Positions 19,042 through 28,972 are shown, numbered from the stretch's first letter. The stretch: 64,000 bases of DNA from Slackia sp. (GCA_020725885.1 DYEA01000004.1:1-64000); one strand, 5' to 3'. Notes: generated by a model from the sequence alone, not told the origin. Translations and numbers: made by a program.

Positions 19042-19790
19042 GGCTGCGCGCGGACTTGCACACCCACACCGTCGCGTCCGGACACGCATTCTCGACGGTC
19101 GGGGAGATCGCTGGCGCAGCAGCGGCCCGAGGACTTGAGCTCGTCGCGATCACCGACCACGGTCCGGCTGTTCCCGGCGGCGCGCACCTGTGGCACTTCT
19201 GGAACAGCCGCACGATCCCGACCGTGCTCGACGGCGTGCGCGTGCTCAGAGGGTGCGAGGCGAATCCGGTCCCGGACACCGACAACGGCTTGGACATCCC
19301 CGACGAGGTCTTGCAGGCTCTCGACTTCGTCGCCGTCGGGTTGCACCCGGGGTGCGGCTTTGACGCACGCGACCGCGTCCGGAACACCGAGGCGCTCGTG
19401 CGGGCGATCGAGAACCCGCTCGTGGACATGGTGACGCACCCAGGCAACGAAGAGGACTTTCCGGTGGATCTCGACCGCGTGGTGAGCGCGGCTGTGGCGC
19501 ACGGCGTCATCGTCGAGCTGAACAACTTCTCGTTCGACGAGCGGAGCGGGCGGCACGCGACCTGCGCACGCGAGCGAGAGTTCGCGGAGGCCGCTCGAGA
19601 CGCCGGAGCGTTCATCGCAGTGGATTCGGACGCGCACATCCACACCCTGGTCGGTGAGGTGTCGGCTGCGCTTGCGGTCGCGGAGGAGATCGGCTTTCCC
19701 GAGGAGCGGATCGTGAACCGAGACGCTGCGACGGTGCTCGACTTCCTGCGCGAGCGACGCGAGCGGGCGCTGCCGCCGGAGGCGAGGTGA
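19038..19790 (+). CDS. PHP-domain metal-dependent hydrolase (YcdX type)
   Basis: This 250-residue protein has the PHP motifs of a trinuclear metal site: DLHTHTVASGHAF at the N-terminus, ITDHGPAVPGG, GCEAN, HPG and SDAHIH near the end. YcdX-like enzymes are phosphoesterases; the substrate here is unknown. The GTG start overlaps the prfB stop (GTGA), indicating translational coupling, and its own stop overlaps the start of the YitT gene in the same way. Confidence 0.88.
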   Translation: MRLRADLHTHTVASGHAFSTVGEIAGAAAARGLELVAITDHGPAVPGGAHLWHFWNSRTIPTVLDGVRVLRGCEANPVPDTDNGLDIPDEVLQALDFVAVGLHPGCGFDARDRVRNTEALVRAIENPLVDMVTHPGNEEDFPVDLDRVVSAAVAHGVIVELNNFSFDERSGRHATCAREREFAEAARDAGAFIAVDSDAHIHTLVGEVSAALAVAEEIGFPEERIVNRDAATVLDFLRERRERALPPEAR

Positions 19791-20698
19791 CGGCGATGGT
19801 GAGGCGGGTGCTCAAGAAGGTCGCGCCGAGCGAGGTCCTGAGGAGCCGCCGTGTCCGCGACTACGTGCTGATGACGATCGGTATCGTCATCACGGCGTGG
19901 GGGTTGGACGCGTTCTTGATTCCCAACAGACTCGCTGCAGGTGGCGTGTCGGGTCTCGCGACTGTGCTGTACTACACGTTCCGTGACTACGGCCTGACCG
20001 TACCGGTCGGCGTGCAGATGCTTGCGATGAACGCGGTGCTGCTGGTCGTGGCAGTGATCGCGCGCGGGTGGCGGTATGGAGCCAAGACGATATACGGCAT
20101 GGTGGCGCTGTCGGTGGCGGTAGACGCACTCGCTCCGTTCACGCCGCACCTTGCGGCCGACGACCGCCTGCTGGCAGTCCTGTATGGCGGAGCCATCACG
20201 GGCGTCGGGATGGGGCTGGTGTTCAAGGCGCGGGGCAACACCGGCGGGACGGACATCGTCGCGCAGCTGCTCGCTGACCGGACGAACTTCGGCGTGGGGC
20301 AGATGCTGCTCGCAGCGGACGCCGTCGTGACTCTGGCCGCCGCGTTGAAGTTCGGTCCAGATCTTGCGCTGTACGGCGCGGTCGCGGTCGTCATCGGCGG
20401 CCGCGTGATCGACTTGGTGCAAGAGGGCCTTTCGGTGGACAAGGCCGCCTTCATCATCTCCGACAGGTCGGATGAGGTCGCAGACGCGGTCTTGAACCAG
20501 CTCGGCAGGGGAGCCACCGGGCTGAAGGGTCGGGGTCTGTACTCTGGCACGGAGCGCGAAGTCGTGATGACCGTCGTGTCGCGGCGCGAACTCGACTCAC
20601 TCAAGGCGTTAGTCTACGCGGTCGATCCGGACGCGTTCCTCGTGATCGCGGACGTGCACGAGACGCTCGGCGAAGGATTCAAGGAGATTGGAGCGTGA
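19787..20698 (+). CDS. YitT family membrane protein
   Basis: The 303-residue protein has five or six membrane segments in a YitT_membrane region (about 25-190) with FLIPNRLAAGGVSGLATVLYY and FKARGNTGGTDIVAQLL. The C-terminal DUF2179 domain has GLKGRGLYSGTEREVVMTVVSRRE. The role is not established. It sits in a run of overlapping genes from prfB to transketolase, which suggests co-transcription more than shared function. Confidence 0.88.
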   Translation: MTAMVRRVLKKVAPSEVLRSRRVRDYVLMTIGIVITAWGLDAFLIPNRLAAGGVSGLATVLYYTFRDYGLTVPVGVQMLAMNAVLLVVAVIARGWRYGAKTIYGMVALSVAVDALAPFTPHLAADDRLLAVLYGGAITGVGMGLVFKARGNTGGTDIVAQLLADRTNFGVGQMLLAADAVVTLAAALKFGPDLALYGAVAVVIGGRVIDLVQEGLSVDKAAFIISDRSDEVADAVLNQLGRGATGLKGRGLYSGTEREVVMTVVSRRELDSLKALVYAVDPDAFLVIADVHETLGEGFKEIGA

Positions 20699-20702
20699 GC
20701 AG

Positions 20703-21563
20703 GTGACGAGACCCTGGCAGACGGCCAGTCCGGCGGAGATCGAGCAGCTCGCGCGCCGGATGCGGTGCGACATCATCGAGATGCTGGCCGAGGCTGGCTC
20801 GGGCCATCCGGGAGGCTCGCTGTCAGCGGCCGACATCGTGGCGGTGCTGTACGGCGCTGTCATGCAGCACGACGCGACGCGCCCGGACGATCCTGAGCGG
20901 GACCGCTTCGTGCTCTCGAAGGGACACGCGGCGCCCGTCTTGTACGCGGCGCTCGCACAGACCGGGTACTTCGGCCGCGACCATCTCAAGACGCTCCGCA
21001 AGCTGGGCTCGATACTGCAAGGCCACCCGGACAGCACCAAGACGCCCGGGGTGGAGATCTCGACGGGCTCCCTCGGGCAGGGTCTTGCGGTCGCCAACGG
21101 CATGGCGCTCGCGCTCAAGCTCGACGGCCGCACGGAGCCGACCGTCTTCTGCCTGCTCGGTGACGGCGAGCTGCAGGAAGGCGAGGTCTGGGAAGCGGCG
21201 ATGTTCGCGCCGCACCACGGGCTCACCAACGTCGTGGCCATCGTCGACCACAACGGCTTGCAGATCGACGGCGCGTGCAGCGACGTGATGTGCTTGGGCG
21301 ACGTCGCTGCGAAGTTCGCCGCGTTCGGCTGGGATGCCGTCGAGTGCGACGGGCACGACGTAGCGCGGCTGCTTGAGGTGCTCGGCGGAGCCCGCGAGCG
21401 CGCTGAGGCCGTCGGGCGTCCGGTCGCCGTCGTCTGCCACACCGTCAAGGGCAAGGGCGTCTCGTTCATGGAAGGCGACGCGGACTGGCACGGCAAGGCG
21501 CCGAGCCGCGAGCAGGCGGCCGCTGCGCTTTCAGAGCTTGGCTGCGAGGAGGTGGCCCGGTGA
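20703..21563 (+). CDS. transketolase, N-terminal (TPP-binding) subunit
   Basis: The 286-residue subunit of a split transketolase has the TPP/pyrophosphate motifs GSGHPGGSLSAADIV, SKGHAAPVLYA and TGSLGQGL. The metal-binding GDGELQEGEVWEAAM and VDHNGLQIDG are also intact. With the next gene it would transfer two-carbon units between sugar phosphates. GTG at 20703 is the most plausible start; a TTG at 20688 overlaps the previous gene and its ribosome site is too close. Confidence 0.92.
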   Translation: MTRPWQTASPAEIEQLARRMRCDIIEMLAEAGSGHPGGSLSAADIVAVLYGAVMQHDATRPDDPERDRFVLSKGHAAPVLYAALAQTGYFGRDHLKTLRKLGSILQGHPDSTKTPGVEISTGSLGQGLAVANGMALALKLDGRTEPTVFCLLGDGELQEGEVWEAAMFAPHHGLTNVVAIVDHNGLQIDGACSDVMCLGDVAAKFAAFGWDAVECDGHDVARLLEVLGGARERAEAVGRPVAVVCHTVKGKGVSFMEGDADWHGKAPSREQAAAALSELGCEEVAR

Positions 21564-22498
21564 CGGAGAAGCGTGCCACGCGCGAGGCGTACGGCCCGAC
21601 GCTCGTCGAGCTCGTGCGCGAAGGCGTCGACGTGGTGGTCGTCGAGGCCGACCTGTCGAAGTCGACCACCACCGCGAAGTTCGCGGCCGCGTACCCGGAG
21701 CGGTTCTTCAACACGGGCGTGGCCGAGCAGAACATGATCGGCACTGCCGCGGGGCTGGCCGTCGGCGGGAAGGTGGCGTTCACGGGCTCGTTCGCGGTGT
21801 TCGCCACGGGCCGCGCGTACGACCAGATCCGCAACACCGTGTGCTACTCGCGCCTCGATGTGAAGCTCGCGCCGACGCACGCTGGCGTCACCGTGGGTCC
21901 CGACGGCGGCAGCCACCAGATGCTCGAGGACCTCGCGCTCATGCGCGTGCTGCCGGGCATGCGCGTGCTGGTGCCTGCCGACGTGAACGCCGCAGCGGCG
22001 GCGATCCGGTTGGCGGCGACGACGCCGGGACCGTTCTACGTGCGGCTGGGCCGCGCGCCAGTGCCGGTCATCTACCCGGCAGACGTCGAGCTCGGCGTCG
22101 GGCGGGCGACCGTCCTCCAGGAAGGCTCCGACGTGACGATCGCGGCAGTCGGCGTGATGGTGGCCGAGGCGCTCGCCGCAGCCGACCTGCTGGCGGCCGA
22201 CGGCATCCGCGCTGAAGTCATCGACGTGTTCTCGGTCAAGCCGCTCGACGCCGAAACGCTGCTCGCGTCGGCCGGCAAGACCGGCGCCGTCGTCACGGCC
22301 GAGGAGCACTCAGTCGTCGGCGGCCTGGGCTCTGCGGTCGCGGAGCTCCTCGCCGAGCACCACCCGGTGCCGATGCGCCGGATCGGCGTGCGGGACTCGT
22401 TCGGCACGTCGGGCGAGCCGGACGAGCTCATGGCGCACTATGGCCTGACGGCGGCCGACGTCGCAGCCGCTGCGCGGGAGCTCGTCGGCAAGGCGTGA
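21560..22498 (+). CDS. transketolase, C-terminal subunit
   Basis: The 312-residue partner carries the pyrimidine-binding domain (EADLSKSTTT, FNTGVAEQNMIGTAAGLA) and the C-terminal transketolase domain (TAEEHSVVGGLGSAVAELL). The catalytic Glu is in GVAEQNM. The GTG overlaps the stop of the N-terminal subunit, so the two are made together as in other split transketolases. The transcript seems to end before the ftsE promoter, although no strong terminator is visible. Confidence 0.93.
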   Translation: MTEKRATREAYGPTLVELVREGVDVVVVEADLSKSTTTAKFAAAYPERFFNTGVAEQNMIGTAAGLAVGGKVAFTGSFAVFATGRAYDQIRNTVCYSRLDVKLAPTHAGVTVGPDGGSHQMLEDLALMRVLPGMRVLVPADVNAAAAAIRLAATTPGPFYVRLGRAPVPVIYPADVELGVGRATVLQEGSDVTIAAVGVMVAEALAAADLLAADGIRAEVIDVFSVKPLDAETLLASAGKTGAVVTAEEHSVVGGLGSAVAELLAEHHPVPMRRIGVRDSFGTSGEPDELMAHYGLTAADVAAAARELVGKA

Positions 22499-22545
22499 AG
22501 AAGTCGTAGCGAGCTGGTGACGGCGGGCTCCGGAGAGCCTGACCC

Positions 22546-22565
22546 GGCACGCCGTCTGCTAGAAT
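22546..22565 (+). promoter_or_regulatory. ftsE promoter, same block as secA
   Basis: GGCACGCCGT at 22546-22555 is followed after one base by TGC TAGAAT at 22557-22565. Only one base differs from the secA promoter block. The ftsE ATG is 36 nt downstream. Confidence 0.6.
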
Positions 22566-22601
22566 GTCGCGGGAATCGTTGCCGAAAGATGGAGCACCCA
22601 C

Positions 22602-23288
22602 ATGATATCGATGCGGAACGTCAGCAAGACGTACGTCGCTGACAAGCCCGCGCTGTCCGACGTAAACGTGGAGATCAGCCAAGGCGAGTTCGTCTTTCTG
22701 GTCGGCCACTCCGGATCCGGGAAGTCCACCTTCATCAAGCTTTTGCTCCGCGAGATCCTCCCTACCACGGGGCAGATCATCGTCGCCGGCCAGGACCTCG
22801 TGCGGATGAAGAGCTGGAAAGTGCCGTACCTGCGCCGCAACATCGGCTGCGTCTTCCAGGACTTCAAGCTGCTGCCCAACAAGACGGCGTACGAGAACGT
22901 CGCGTTCGCCCTCGAGGTCATCGGGCGGAGCAAGCACGTCATCCGGACGCAGGTCCCGGAGGTGCTGCGGCTCGTCGGCCTCGAAGACAAGATGCACTCG
23001 TATCCCGACGAGCTCTCGGGTGGCGAGCAGCAGCGCGTCTCGATCGCGCGGGCGTTCGTCAACCGGCCGCCGTTGCTGCTCGCTGACGAGCCGACGGGCA
23101 ACCTCGATCCGGCCACGTCGCTCGGCATCATGAGCCTGCTCTCGCGCATCAACAAGACGGGCGCGACCGTGTTGGTGGCCACGCACGACCGGGAGATGGT
23201 CGACTCGCTCAGGCGACGCGTCATCGCGCTCGAGAACGGCCGCATCATCCGCGACCAGGACCGGGGGGTGTACGGCGATGGCGATTAA
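22602..23288 (+). CDS. ftsE: cell division ATP-binding protein FtsE
   Basis: The 228-residue ABC ATPase has Walker [11 protein letters not shown]-loop VFQDFKLL, signature LSGGEQQR, Walker [13 protein letters not shown] and switch His in VATHDREMV. The N-terminus [18 protein letters not shown] is typical of FtsE. With FtsX it forms the complex that activates septal peptidoglycan hydrolases. It overlaps ftsX by 11 bp. Confidence 0.96.
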   Translation: MISMRNVSKTYVADKPALSDVNVEISQGEFVFLVGHSGSGKSTFIKLLLREILPTTGQIIVAGQDLVRMKSWKVPYLRRNIGCVFQDFKLLPNKTAYENVAFALEVIGRSKHVIRTQVPEVLRLVGLEDKMHSYPDELSGGEQQRVSIARAFVNRPPLLLADEPTGNLDPATSLGIMSLLSRINKTGATVLVATHDREMVDSLRRRVIALENGRIIRDQDRGVYGDGD

Positions 23289-24192
23289 CGTCGGCTACTT
23301 CGTCAAAGAGTCGCTCACGAGCTTCCGGCGCAACTGGGTGATGAGCCTCGGCGCCGTCATCACGATCTACCTGTCGCTCCTGCTCGTAGGCGTGTCGGTC
23401 GGCAGCTCGATGATCGCGAACCAGATCGTCAAGAGCGTCGAGCAGAAGGTCTCGATCCGCATCTTCTTGAAAGACGGCGCAGCGCCGGAGGACGTCAGCG
23501 CTTTGCAGGCGGCGCTTCAGGCGGATCCTCGAGTGAAGACCGTGAAGTACACGAGCAAAGAAGAGGCGTTCGAAGAGTTCAAGAAGTCGTACGCCTCGAG
23601 CCCCGAGATGGTCGAGCAGCTGAGCGTCAATCCCTTCCCAGCGTCGCTCGACGTCGAGACGCACAAGCCGCAAGACGTCCCCGCCGTCGCCGAGAGCATC
23701 AAGGGCAACCAGGCGTTCTTGAAGGTGTGCGACCGGCCGGATGATCCCGAGCGGTCGATCCGGTACGGCAAGGAGTGGGTGGGACGGCTTTTCTCGTTCA
23801 CCCGGATCCTGCGCCTGGTGGGCGTGCTGTTCATCCTGATGCTGGCCGTCATCAGCCTGATTTTCATCAACAACACGATTCGGCTCGCCATCTTCGCGCG
23901 ACGCAAGGAAATCGGCATCATGCGGCTCGTGGGCGCGTCGAACTGGTTCATCAGGATGCCCTTCCTGCTGGAAGGCCTCCTGCAGAGCCTCGTCGGGGCG
24001 GTGCTTGCGCTGGCGTCGCTCGCGGCGTTCCAGATCTTCGCGATGCCGCGGATCGAGGAGGCGGTGCCATTCCTGCCGATCTCGCTGCCGCCAGGTGCCG
24101 CGTTCCAGATCGCCCTCATCCTGATCGTCGGCGGAGCGGTCATCGGGCTGGCCGGTTCAGGGTTTGCGCTCCGCCGCTATCTGAAGGTGTAG
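23278..24192 (+). CDS. ftsX: cell division protein FtsX
   Basis: The 304-residue membrane protein has the N-terminal [15 protein letters not shown]-type amphipathic start and the first span (about 24-48). An extracytoplasmic FtsX domain follows (about 50-165, with [11 protein letters not shown] and [14 protein letters not shown]), then three more spans. The cytoplasmic [14 protein letters not shown] coupling motif is characteristic. It transmits FtsE ATP cycles to an external hydrolase regulator; the downstream protease gene is only 4 bp away. Confidence 0.95.
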   Translation: MAINVGYFVKESLTSFRRNWVMSLGAVITIYLSLLLVGVSVGSSMIANQIVKSVEQKVSIRIFLKDGAAPEDVSALQAALQADPRVKTVKYTSKEEAFEEFKKSYASSPEMVEQLSVNPFPASLDVETHKPQDVPAVAESIKGNQAFLKVCDRPDDPERSIRYGKEWVGRLFSFTRILRLVGVLFILMLAVISLIFINNTIRLAIFARRKEIGIMRLVGASNWFIRMPFLLEGLLQSLVGAVLALASLAAFQIFAMPRIEEAVPFLPISLPPGAAFQIALILIVGGAVIGLAGSGFALRRYLKV

Positions 24193-24196
24193 TCCC

Positions 24197-25384
24197 ATGA
24201 ACAAGGTGCTCAGCCGCGCGACGGTCGTCGCGCTCGCAGTCTCTGGGCTTCTGCTCTCGTTCGCTGGGGGCATGTACGTCGGCCGGCGCGCACCGGCGGT
24301 GAACGTGCCCGTCGTGGGCGAGGCGCAGCCGACGCCGGTGTCTGCCGCTCGCGAAGTGCGAAACATCATCATGCGCGAAGCGCTCAAGCCGTCGAGCGAT
24401 GAGTCGATGGCGGCCGGGGTCGCCAAAGGGATGCTCGAGTCGCTCGACGACCCGTATGCGATGTACTTCGACAAGCAGCACTACAAGTACTTCCAGGAGC
24501 AGACCGACGGCGCGTTCTACGGCATCGGCATCACGATCTCGGATCGCGACGGGCAGCCGTACGTGGTCACGGTGCTTCCCGGCACGCCCGCCGAGCGAGC
24601 CGGGCTCAAGCCCGACGACGAGATCGTCTCGATCGACGGGCTGAAGCGCGAGAAGTGGGACCTCGACGAGGTCGTGCGGCGCATCCGCGGTGAGGAAGGA
24701 ACGAAGGTCACGCTCGAGATCCGCAGGAAGGGCTCGAAGCAGCTCCTGAAGTTCACCATCACGCGTGCGCGCATCGAGGTGCCGAACATCGAGAAGAAGC
24801 GCATCGACGGGGTGGTCGGCTACATCCGCCTGTACTCCTTCAACGAGCACTCCGAGGAGGACCTGCGCGCGGCGATCGAGGAGCTCTCGAAGCAGGGCGC
24901 GAAGGGCTTCGTCCTCGATCTGCGTGACAATCCGGGCGGGCTGCTGTCCGAGTCGGTGGACGTGCTGTCGCTCTTCGTGAAGGACGGCGTGGCGGTGACC
25001 GTGGACGCGCGCAACCCGCGCGATGACGAGGTGTTCCGGGTGAGCGGCGACACCGTGACGGACGCGCCGCTGGTGGTCCTTGTCAACGAGAACTCGGCCT
25101 CCGCGAGCGAGATCGTCGCCGGAGCGCTGCAGGACTACAAGCGCGCAGTGCTCGTCGGCGTCAAGACGTTCGGCAAGGGCAGCGTCCAGCAGATCGAGCC
25201 GCTGAGCTTCGGTGGGGCCGTCAAGCTCACGATCGCGCACTACCTCACGCCGAAAGGGCGTTCGATCGACAAGGTCGGCGTGACGCCTGACGTCGTCGTC
25301 AAGATGGACCCGCAAGACCAAGCCGACGAAGCCAAGGACGTCCAGCTCAAGCGGGCCGTCGAGGAGCTCAAGAAGCGGCTGTAG
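24197..25384 (+). CDS. ctpA: C-terminal processing peptidase (S41 family)
   Basis: The 395-residue enzyme has an N-terminal membrane anchor (about 10-30), a PDZ domain (about 105-185) and an S41 peptidase core. The catalytic serine lies in NENSASASEIVAGAL and the lysine in GVKTFGKGSVQ. DLRDNPGGLLSESV precedes them. It acts outside the membrane. Linkage to ftsEX is common in Gram-positive bacteria and fits a role in processing envelope or division proteins. Confidence 0.94.
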   Translation: MNKVLSRATVVALAVSGLLLSFAGGMYVGRRAPAVNVPVVGEAQPTPVSAAREVRNIIMREALKPSSDESMAAGVAKGMLESLDDPYAMYFDKQHYKYFQEQTDGAFYGIGITISDRDGQPYVVTVLPGTPAERAGLKPDDEIVSIDGLKREKWDLDEVVRRIRGEEGTKVTLEIRRKGSKQLLKFTITRARIEVPNIEKKRIDGVVGYIRLYSFNEHSEEDLRAAIEELSKQGAKGFVLDLRDNPGGLLSESVDVLSLFVKDGVAVTVDARNPRDDEVFRVSGDTVTDAPLVVLVNENSASASEIVAGALQDYKRAVLVGVKTFGKGSVQQIEPLSFGGAVKLTIAHYLTPKGRSIDKVGVTPDVVVKMDPQDQADEAKDVQLKRAVEELKKRL

Positions 25385-25417
25385 CGCACGCTGGCGCCGG
25401 ACAGGTCTACGCTAGGC

Positions 25418-26335
25418 TCACGGCCGGTCGCGCTTCACGTCGGCAGGGTCCGGATCCCCCTTTGCTCGCTCGTCGGGAGAGACCTGTTCCACGCGGACGA
25501 TCCGCCACGGGCGGCCGGGCGCCGTCGTGAGGTGGACGGGCGTGGGCGTCGTCCAGCCGCGCTTGACGGCGAGCACGCGTATCACGAGCGTCGTCGATGC
25601 CGCGACGACGAGCCCGACCGGTTTGACGATGTGCAGGTACGCCACGAGGAAGACGTAGAGCGACGAGCCGAGCACCGCGGCAGTCGCGGAAAGCGTTCCC
25701 GGGCGCATGATTTGCGGCGTCTCGCCGCACAGCACGTCGCGGATCATGCCGCCTCCGACGCTGGTGATGACGCCGAGCAGGACTGCAGGGATCACGTTCA
25801 GCCCTGCGCTCAACGCCTTGTCCGCGCCGACGACCGCGAACAGGCCGAGCGACAAGGCGTCGAGGTACAAGAACGGCCCTTTGAGCTTCCGGTACAGCGG
25901 CGAGAAGAAGAAGCCGAACAGCGCCGCCAGGAGCGCCGCCGCGAGCAGCCACCAGTGCTGGAATGCCGCGATGCCGTGCTTCTGCAGCAAGACGTCGCGC
26001 ACGATGCCGCCGCCGAGCGCGTTGACGATGGCAAGGGTGACGATACCCGAGATGTCCATGCGCCGCTCGTCCGCGTGCACCGCACCGGACAGCCCACCGA
26101 TGAACGCCGCGGTGACCTCGTAGAAGAACGGGACGCGCACGACGGTCTCCGACACGGGGGCGGTCGTGGTGACGGTGGACGGAAGCGCGCTCGCTACGAT
26201 GCTCGGGACGACGGTCGTGATGATGGCTGCGAGGTCCGTGGGCTCCACCGAGGCCGTCGATGCCGCGCTCGTGGCAACAGCCGATGCCGTGGCTGTGATG
26301 GCGGACGTCGTGGTCGTGGCGAGCGAGGCGAGCAC
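25418..26335 (-). CDS. TRIC/UPF0126-like membrane channel with Thr/Ala-rich N-terminal extension
   Basis: From residue about 70 on this is a UPF0126/bacterial TRIC-type protein with the repeated signature ALGGGIVRDVLL and SVGGGMIRDVLCGE and about seven spans. Such proteins form trimeric cation channels. The first 65 residues are low complexity (Thr, Ala, Ser, Val), which is not usual. A second start, GTG at 26140, with GGAG 6 nt before it, would give a normal-length protein. The extension keeps very strong third-codon GC, so I take it as translated and keep the long form from GTG 26335. It lies 6 bp after the gene at 26342-26770. Confidence 0.78.
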   Translation of the reverse strand: MLASLATTTTSAITATASAVATSAASTASVEPTDLAAIITTVVPSIVASALPSTVTTTAPVSETVVRVPFFYEVTAAFIGGLSGAVHADERRMDISGIVTLAIVNALGGGIVRDVLLQKHGIAAFQHWWLLAAALLAALFGFFFSPLYRKLKGPFLYLDALSLGLFAVVGADKALSAGLNVIPAVLLGVITSVGGGMIRDVLCGETPQIMRPGTLSATAAVLGSSLYVFLVAYLHIVKPVGLVVAASTTLVIRVLAVKRGWTTPTPVHLTTAPGRPWRIVRVEQVSPDERAKGDPDPADVKRDRP

Positions 26336-26341
26336 GAGGGT

Positions 26342-26770
26342 CTACAGCGACGGATCGTCTTCTTCGTCTTCGTCGAAGCGCGCCCGAAGCGCGATGTCGA
26401 ACGACTCCTCCATCAGACGGCTGACGGCGCGCTGTTCGCGCTGCTGCGGCTCTTCGGTGACGCGCATCTCGAGCGTGACGCCGTCGCCGACGAGCGTGAA
26501 GACGGTCTCGTCCGGCCCCAGCTCCTCGAAGGTGAGGTAGCGGAAGCTGGCGACGTTCAAGAACAGGCACCCGTTCACGAGCATCGTGGACGAGTCGGGA
26601 TCCGCCATGATCTTCACGAGGGTGGCCCGCCCGGTGTTCATGGGCTGGCCGTCGACGACGTACGCGTACTCGAAGGTCTCGATGGTTTCGAGGGCGCGGA
26701 CCATGTCGCGGAGCTCGGTGACGGTGCCGGTGCCGATGAGGCAGGGAGCGAGCTCCCGTTGCTGTCGCAT
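26342..26770 (-). CDS. conserved soluble protein of unknown function
   Basis: The 142-residue protein has no membrane segment. A beta-rich core (about 30-105) contains YVVDGQPMNTGRATLVKI and GCLFLNVASFRYLTF. The C-terminal tail is acidic (DEDEEDD). I do not recognise a family. It is first in a two-gene unit with the TRIC-like gene, transcribed away from rnr. Composition and codon use match the surroundings. Confidence 0.65.
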   Translation of the reverse strand: MRQQRELAPCLIGTGTVTELRDMVRALETIETFEYAYVVDGQPMNTGRATLVKIMADPDSSTMLVNGCLFLNVASFRYLTFEELGPDETVFTLVGDGVTLEMRVTEEPQQREQRAVSRLMEESFDIALRARFDEDEEDDPSL

Positions 26771-26809
26771 GTGCTCTCCAAGGTTCAGGTGTAGAGTTGC
26801 ACCGGTGCG

Positions 26810-26818
26810 ATTCTATCA
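26810..26818 (-). promoter_or_regulatory. extended -10 of the TRIC-like operon
   Basis: On the minus strand TGA TAGAAT reads from 26818 to 26810, 40 nt before the ATG at 26770. The same TGnTAGAAT form precedes secA and ftsE. Confidence 0.4.
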
Positions 26819-26854
26819 CGCGGGGTGTGACATCGAACAGGCGGAAGGAGCGGT

Positions 26855-28942
26855 GTGAGGCCCGAGAAGGCGGTGCTGAAAGCGCTCAGGGACGCGAAAG
26901 GGGCGCTTGCCGAAGAGGACGTGCTTGCCGCGGTCGCGCGGCACGGGCTGGAGTCCGACAAGGTGCGGCGCGTGCTTCGTGCGCTCGTGTCGTCGGGCGC
27001 AGCGGTGGTCCTGCCAGACGGACGGTACCTCGCGCTCAAGGAGCGGAACCTCCTGGTAGGGCGCCTCTCGATGCACCGTCGCGGCTTCGCGTTCGTCTCG
27101 ACGCCGCTCGGCGAGGTGTACGTCGGGAGGCGCGATACCGGCGGGGCGCTCCACGGCGACACCGTCGCAGTGCGGCTGCACACGCAGCGGGCGCGCGAGC
27201 GGCGCTCGGGCGAGGTCGTGCAGGTGCTCGAGCGCGGGGTTGCGCGCGTCGTCGGCCGGCTCGAGCGGCACGGCGCGCTCGGCATCGTCGTGCCCACCGA
27301 CCCGCGCATCCGCCACGAGGTCTTCGTCGACATGGCGCGAAGCGAGCTTGCCGCGCGCGACAACGATGTCGTGGTGGTGCGCGTGACGCGCTACCCGACG
27401 CGGCGCGACGCGATGCAAGGCGTGATTGAGGAAGTGCTCGGCCCTGCGGACGCTCCCGGCGTCGACATAGAGATCGTCATCCGCGAGCACGGGCTGCGGA
27501 CGGAGTTCCCGGTCGAGGCGTTGGCTGCTGCTGAGCAGCTGAAGCTCGGCGTCGAGGCCGAGCTTGCGGCCGGCCGGGCGGACCTGCGCGATCTGCCGAC
27601 GGTCACCATCGACCCCGTGGACGCGAAGGACTTCGACGACGCCGTCTCCATCGAGCGGCTCGAAGGCGGAGGCTTCCGGCTGTGGGTGCACATCGCCGAC
27701 GTGAGCCACTACGTGCGGTGGGACGACCCGGTGGACGAGGAGGCGCGCATCCGCGCGACGTCCGTGTACCTCGTCGATCGTGTGCTGCCGATGCTTCCGG
27801 AGCGCATCTCCAACGACCTGTGTTCGCTTCGGCCGGAAGAGGACCGGCTTGCGTTCACCGTGGAGTTCGAGTGCGACGCGCGTGGGGAGGTGCGGACGCA
27901 CCGGCTCTACCCGTCGGTCATCCGGAGCGACCGGCGGCTCGACTACGACAGCGTGGACGCGTGGCTCGAGCGCGGCGGGTTCCCCGACGCCGAGACCGAG
28001 CGGCTGCTGCTCGCGTTGCGCGACCTCGCGGCGTTGCTGCACGCGCGGCGCATCGAGCGCGGCGGGCTCGACTTCGACACGGTCGAGGCGCGCGTGACGC
28101 TCGACGACGAGGGCCGCCCCACAGGTGTGAAGATCCGCCGCCGCACCGTGGCGACGAACATGATCGAGGAGGCGATGATCGCCGCGAACGAGGTGGTCGC
28201 GCGCCACATGCGCGACGCGGGCGCTCCGACGCTCTACCGCATCCACGAAGACCCCGATCCCGAGGCGCTCGACGAGCTCGCGGTGGTGCTCGCGGAGTTC
28301 GACTACCCGATCAAGGACGTGCACGGCGCGAGCCCGCAGACGTTCCAGCGCATCGTCGCGTTCGCGCACGGCCGGCCCGAGGAGCTGCTCATAAACTCGC
28401 TGCTCATCCGGGCGCTTGAGCGCGCGCGCTACTCGGCGCTGCTCGAGTCGCACTTCGGGCTGGCGAGCGAGGCGTACTGCCACTTCACGAGCCCGATCCG
28501 CCGCTACCCTGACCTCATCGTGCACCGCATGCTCAAAGCGCAGCTCGCCGGCGCGCTCGACCGCGAGCCGGCGGCGAGCATCGCGCCGGAGCTGGATTGG
28601 CTCGCCGAGCACTGCTCGGTGATGGAGCGCGAGGCCGAATCCGCCGAGGACGACTCGCAGCGCGTGAAGCTCGTGGAGTTGATGCTCGACCACGTGGGCG
28701 AGGTGTTCGACGCGCTCGTCACGGGGGTGGTTTCGTTCGGGATGTTCGTGCAGCTGGACAACACGGCCGAGGGGCTCGTGCACGTCAAGTCGATGGCCGA
28801 CGACTACTACCACCTCGACGCCGAGCGCTTCATGCTCATCGGCGAGCGCCGTGGCGCCACCTACCGGCTCGGCCAGCGCGTGCGCGTGCGTCTGATCGAC
28901 GGCAGCGTGGCCGAGAAGCGGCTGGACTTCGAGCTGGCGTGA
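26855..28942 (+). CDS. rnr: ribonuclease R
   Basis: The 695-residue exoribonuclease has an N-terminal winged-helix domain (about 3-62) and a cold-shock-like RNA-binding part. The RNB catalytic domain has the metal-binding TIDPVDAKDFDDAVS (about 251-265) and later YCHFTSPIRRYPDLIVHR. The C-terminal S1 domain is at about 610-690. It degrades structured RNA 3' to 5'. The GTG start follows AAGGAG at 26845-26850. Confidence 0.95.
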   Translation: MRPEKAVLKALRDAKGALAEEDVLAAVARHGLESDKVRRVLRALVSSGAAVVLPDGRYLALKERNLLVGRLSMHRRGFAFVSTPLGEVYVGRRDTGGALHGDTVAVRLHTQRARERRSGEVVQVLERGVARVVGRLERHGALGIVVPTDPRIRHEVFVDMARSELAARDNDVVVVRVTRYPTRRDAMQGVIEEVLGPADAPGVDIEIVIREHGLRTEFPVEALAAAEQLKLGVEAELAAGRADLRDLPTVTIDPVDAKDFDDAVSIERLEGGGFRLWVHIADVSHYVRWDDPVDEEARIRATSVYLVDRVLPMLPERISNDLCSLRPEEDRLAFTVEFECDARGEVRTHRLYPSVIRSDRRLDYDSVDAWLERGGFPDAETERLLLALRDLAALLHARRIERGGLDFDTVEARVTLDDEGRPTGVKIRRRTVATNMIEEAMIAANEVVARHMRDAGAPTLYRIHEDPDPEALDELAVVLAEFDYPIKDVHGASPQTFQRIVAFAHGRPEELLINSLLIRALERARYSALLESHFGLASEAYCHFTSPIRRYPDLIVHRMLKAQLAGALDREPAASIAPELDWLAEHCSVMEREAESAEDDSQRVKLVELMLDHVGEVFDALVTGVVSFGMFVQLDNTAEGLVHVKSMADDYYHLDAERFMLIGERRGATYRLGQRVRVRLIDGSVAEKRLDFELA

Positions 28943-28972
28943 GGGCGGGGAGGAGTGCAGCGGCGCGGTCAG

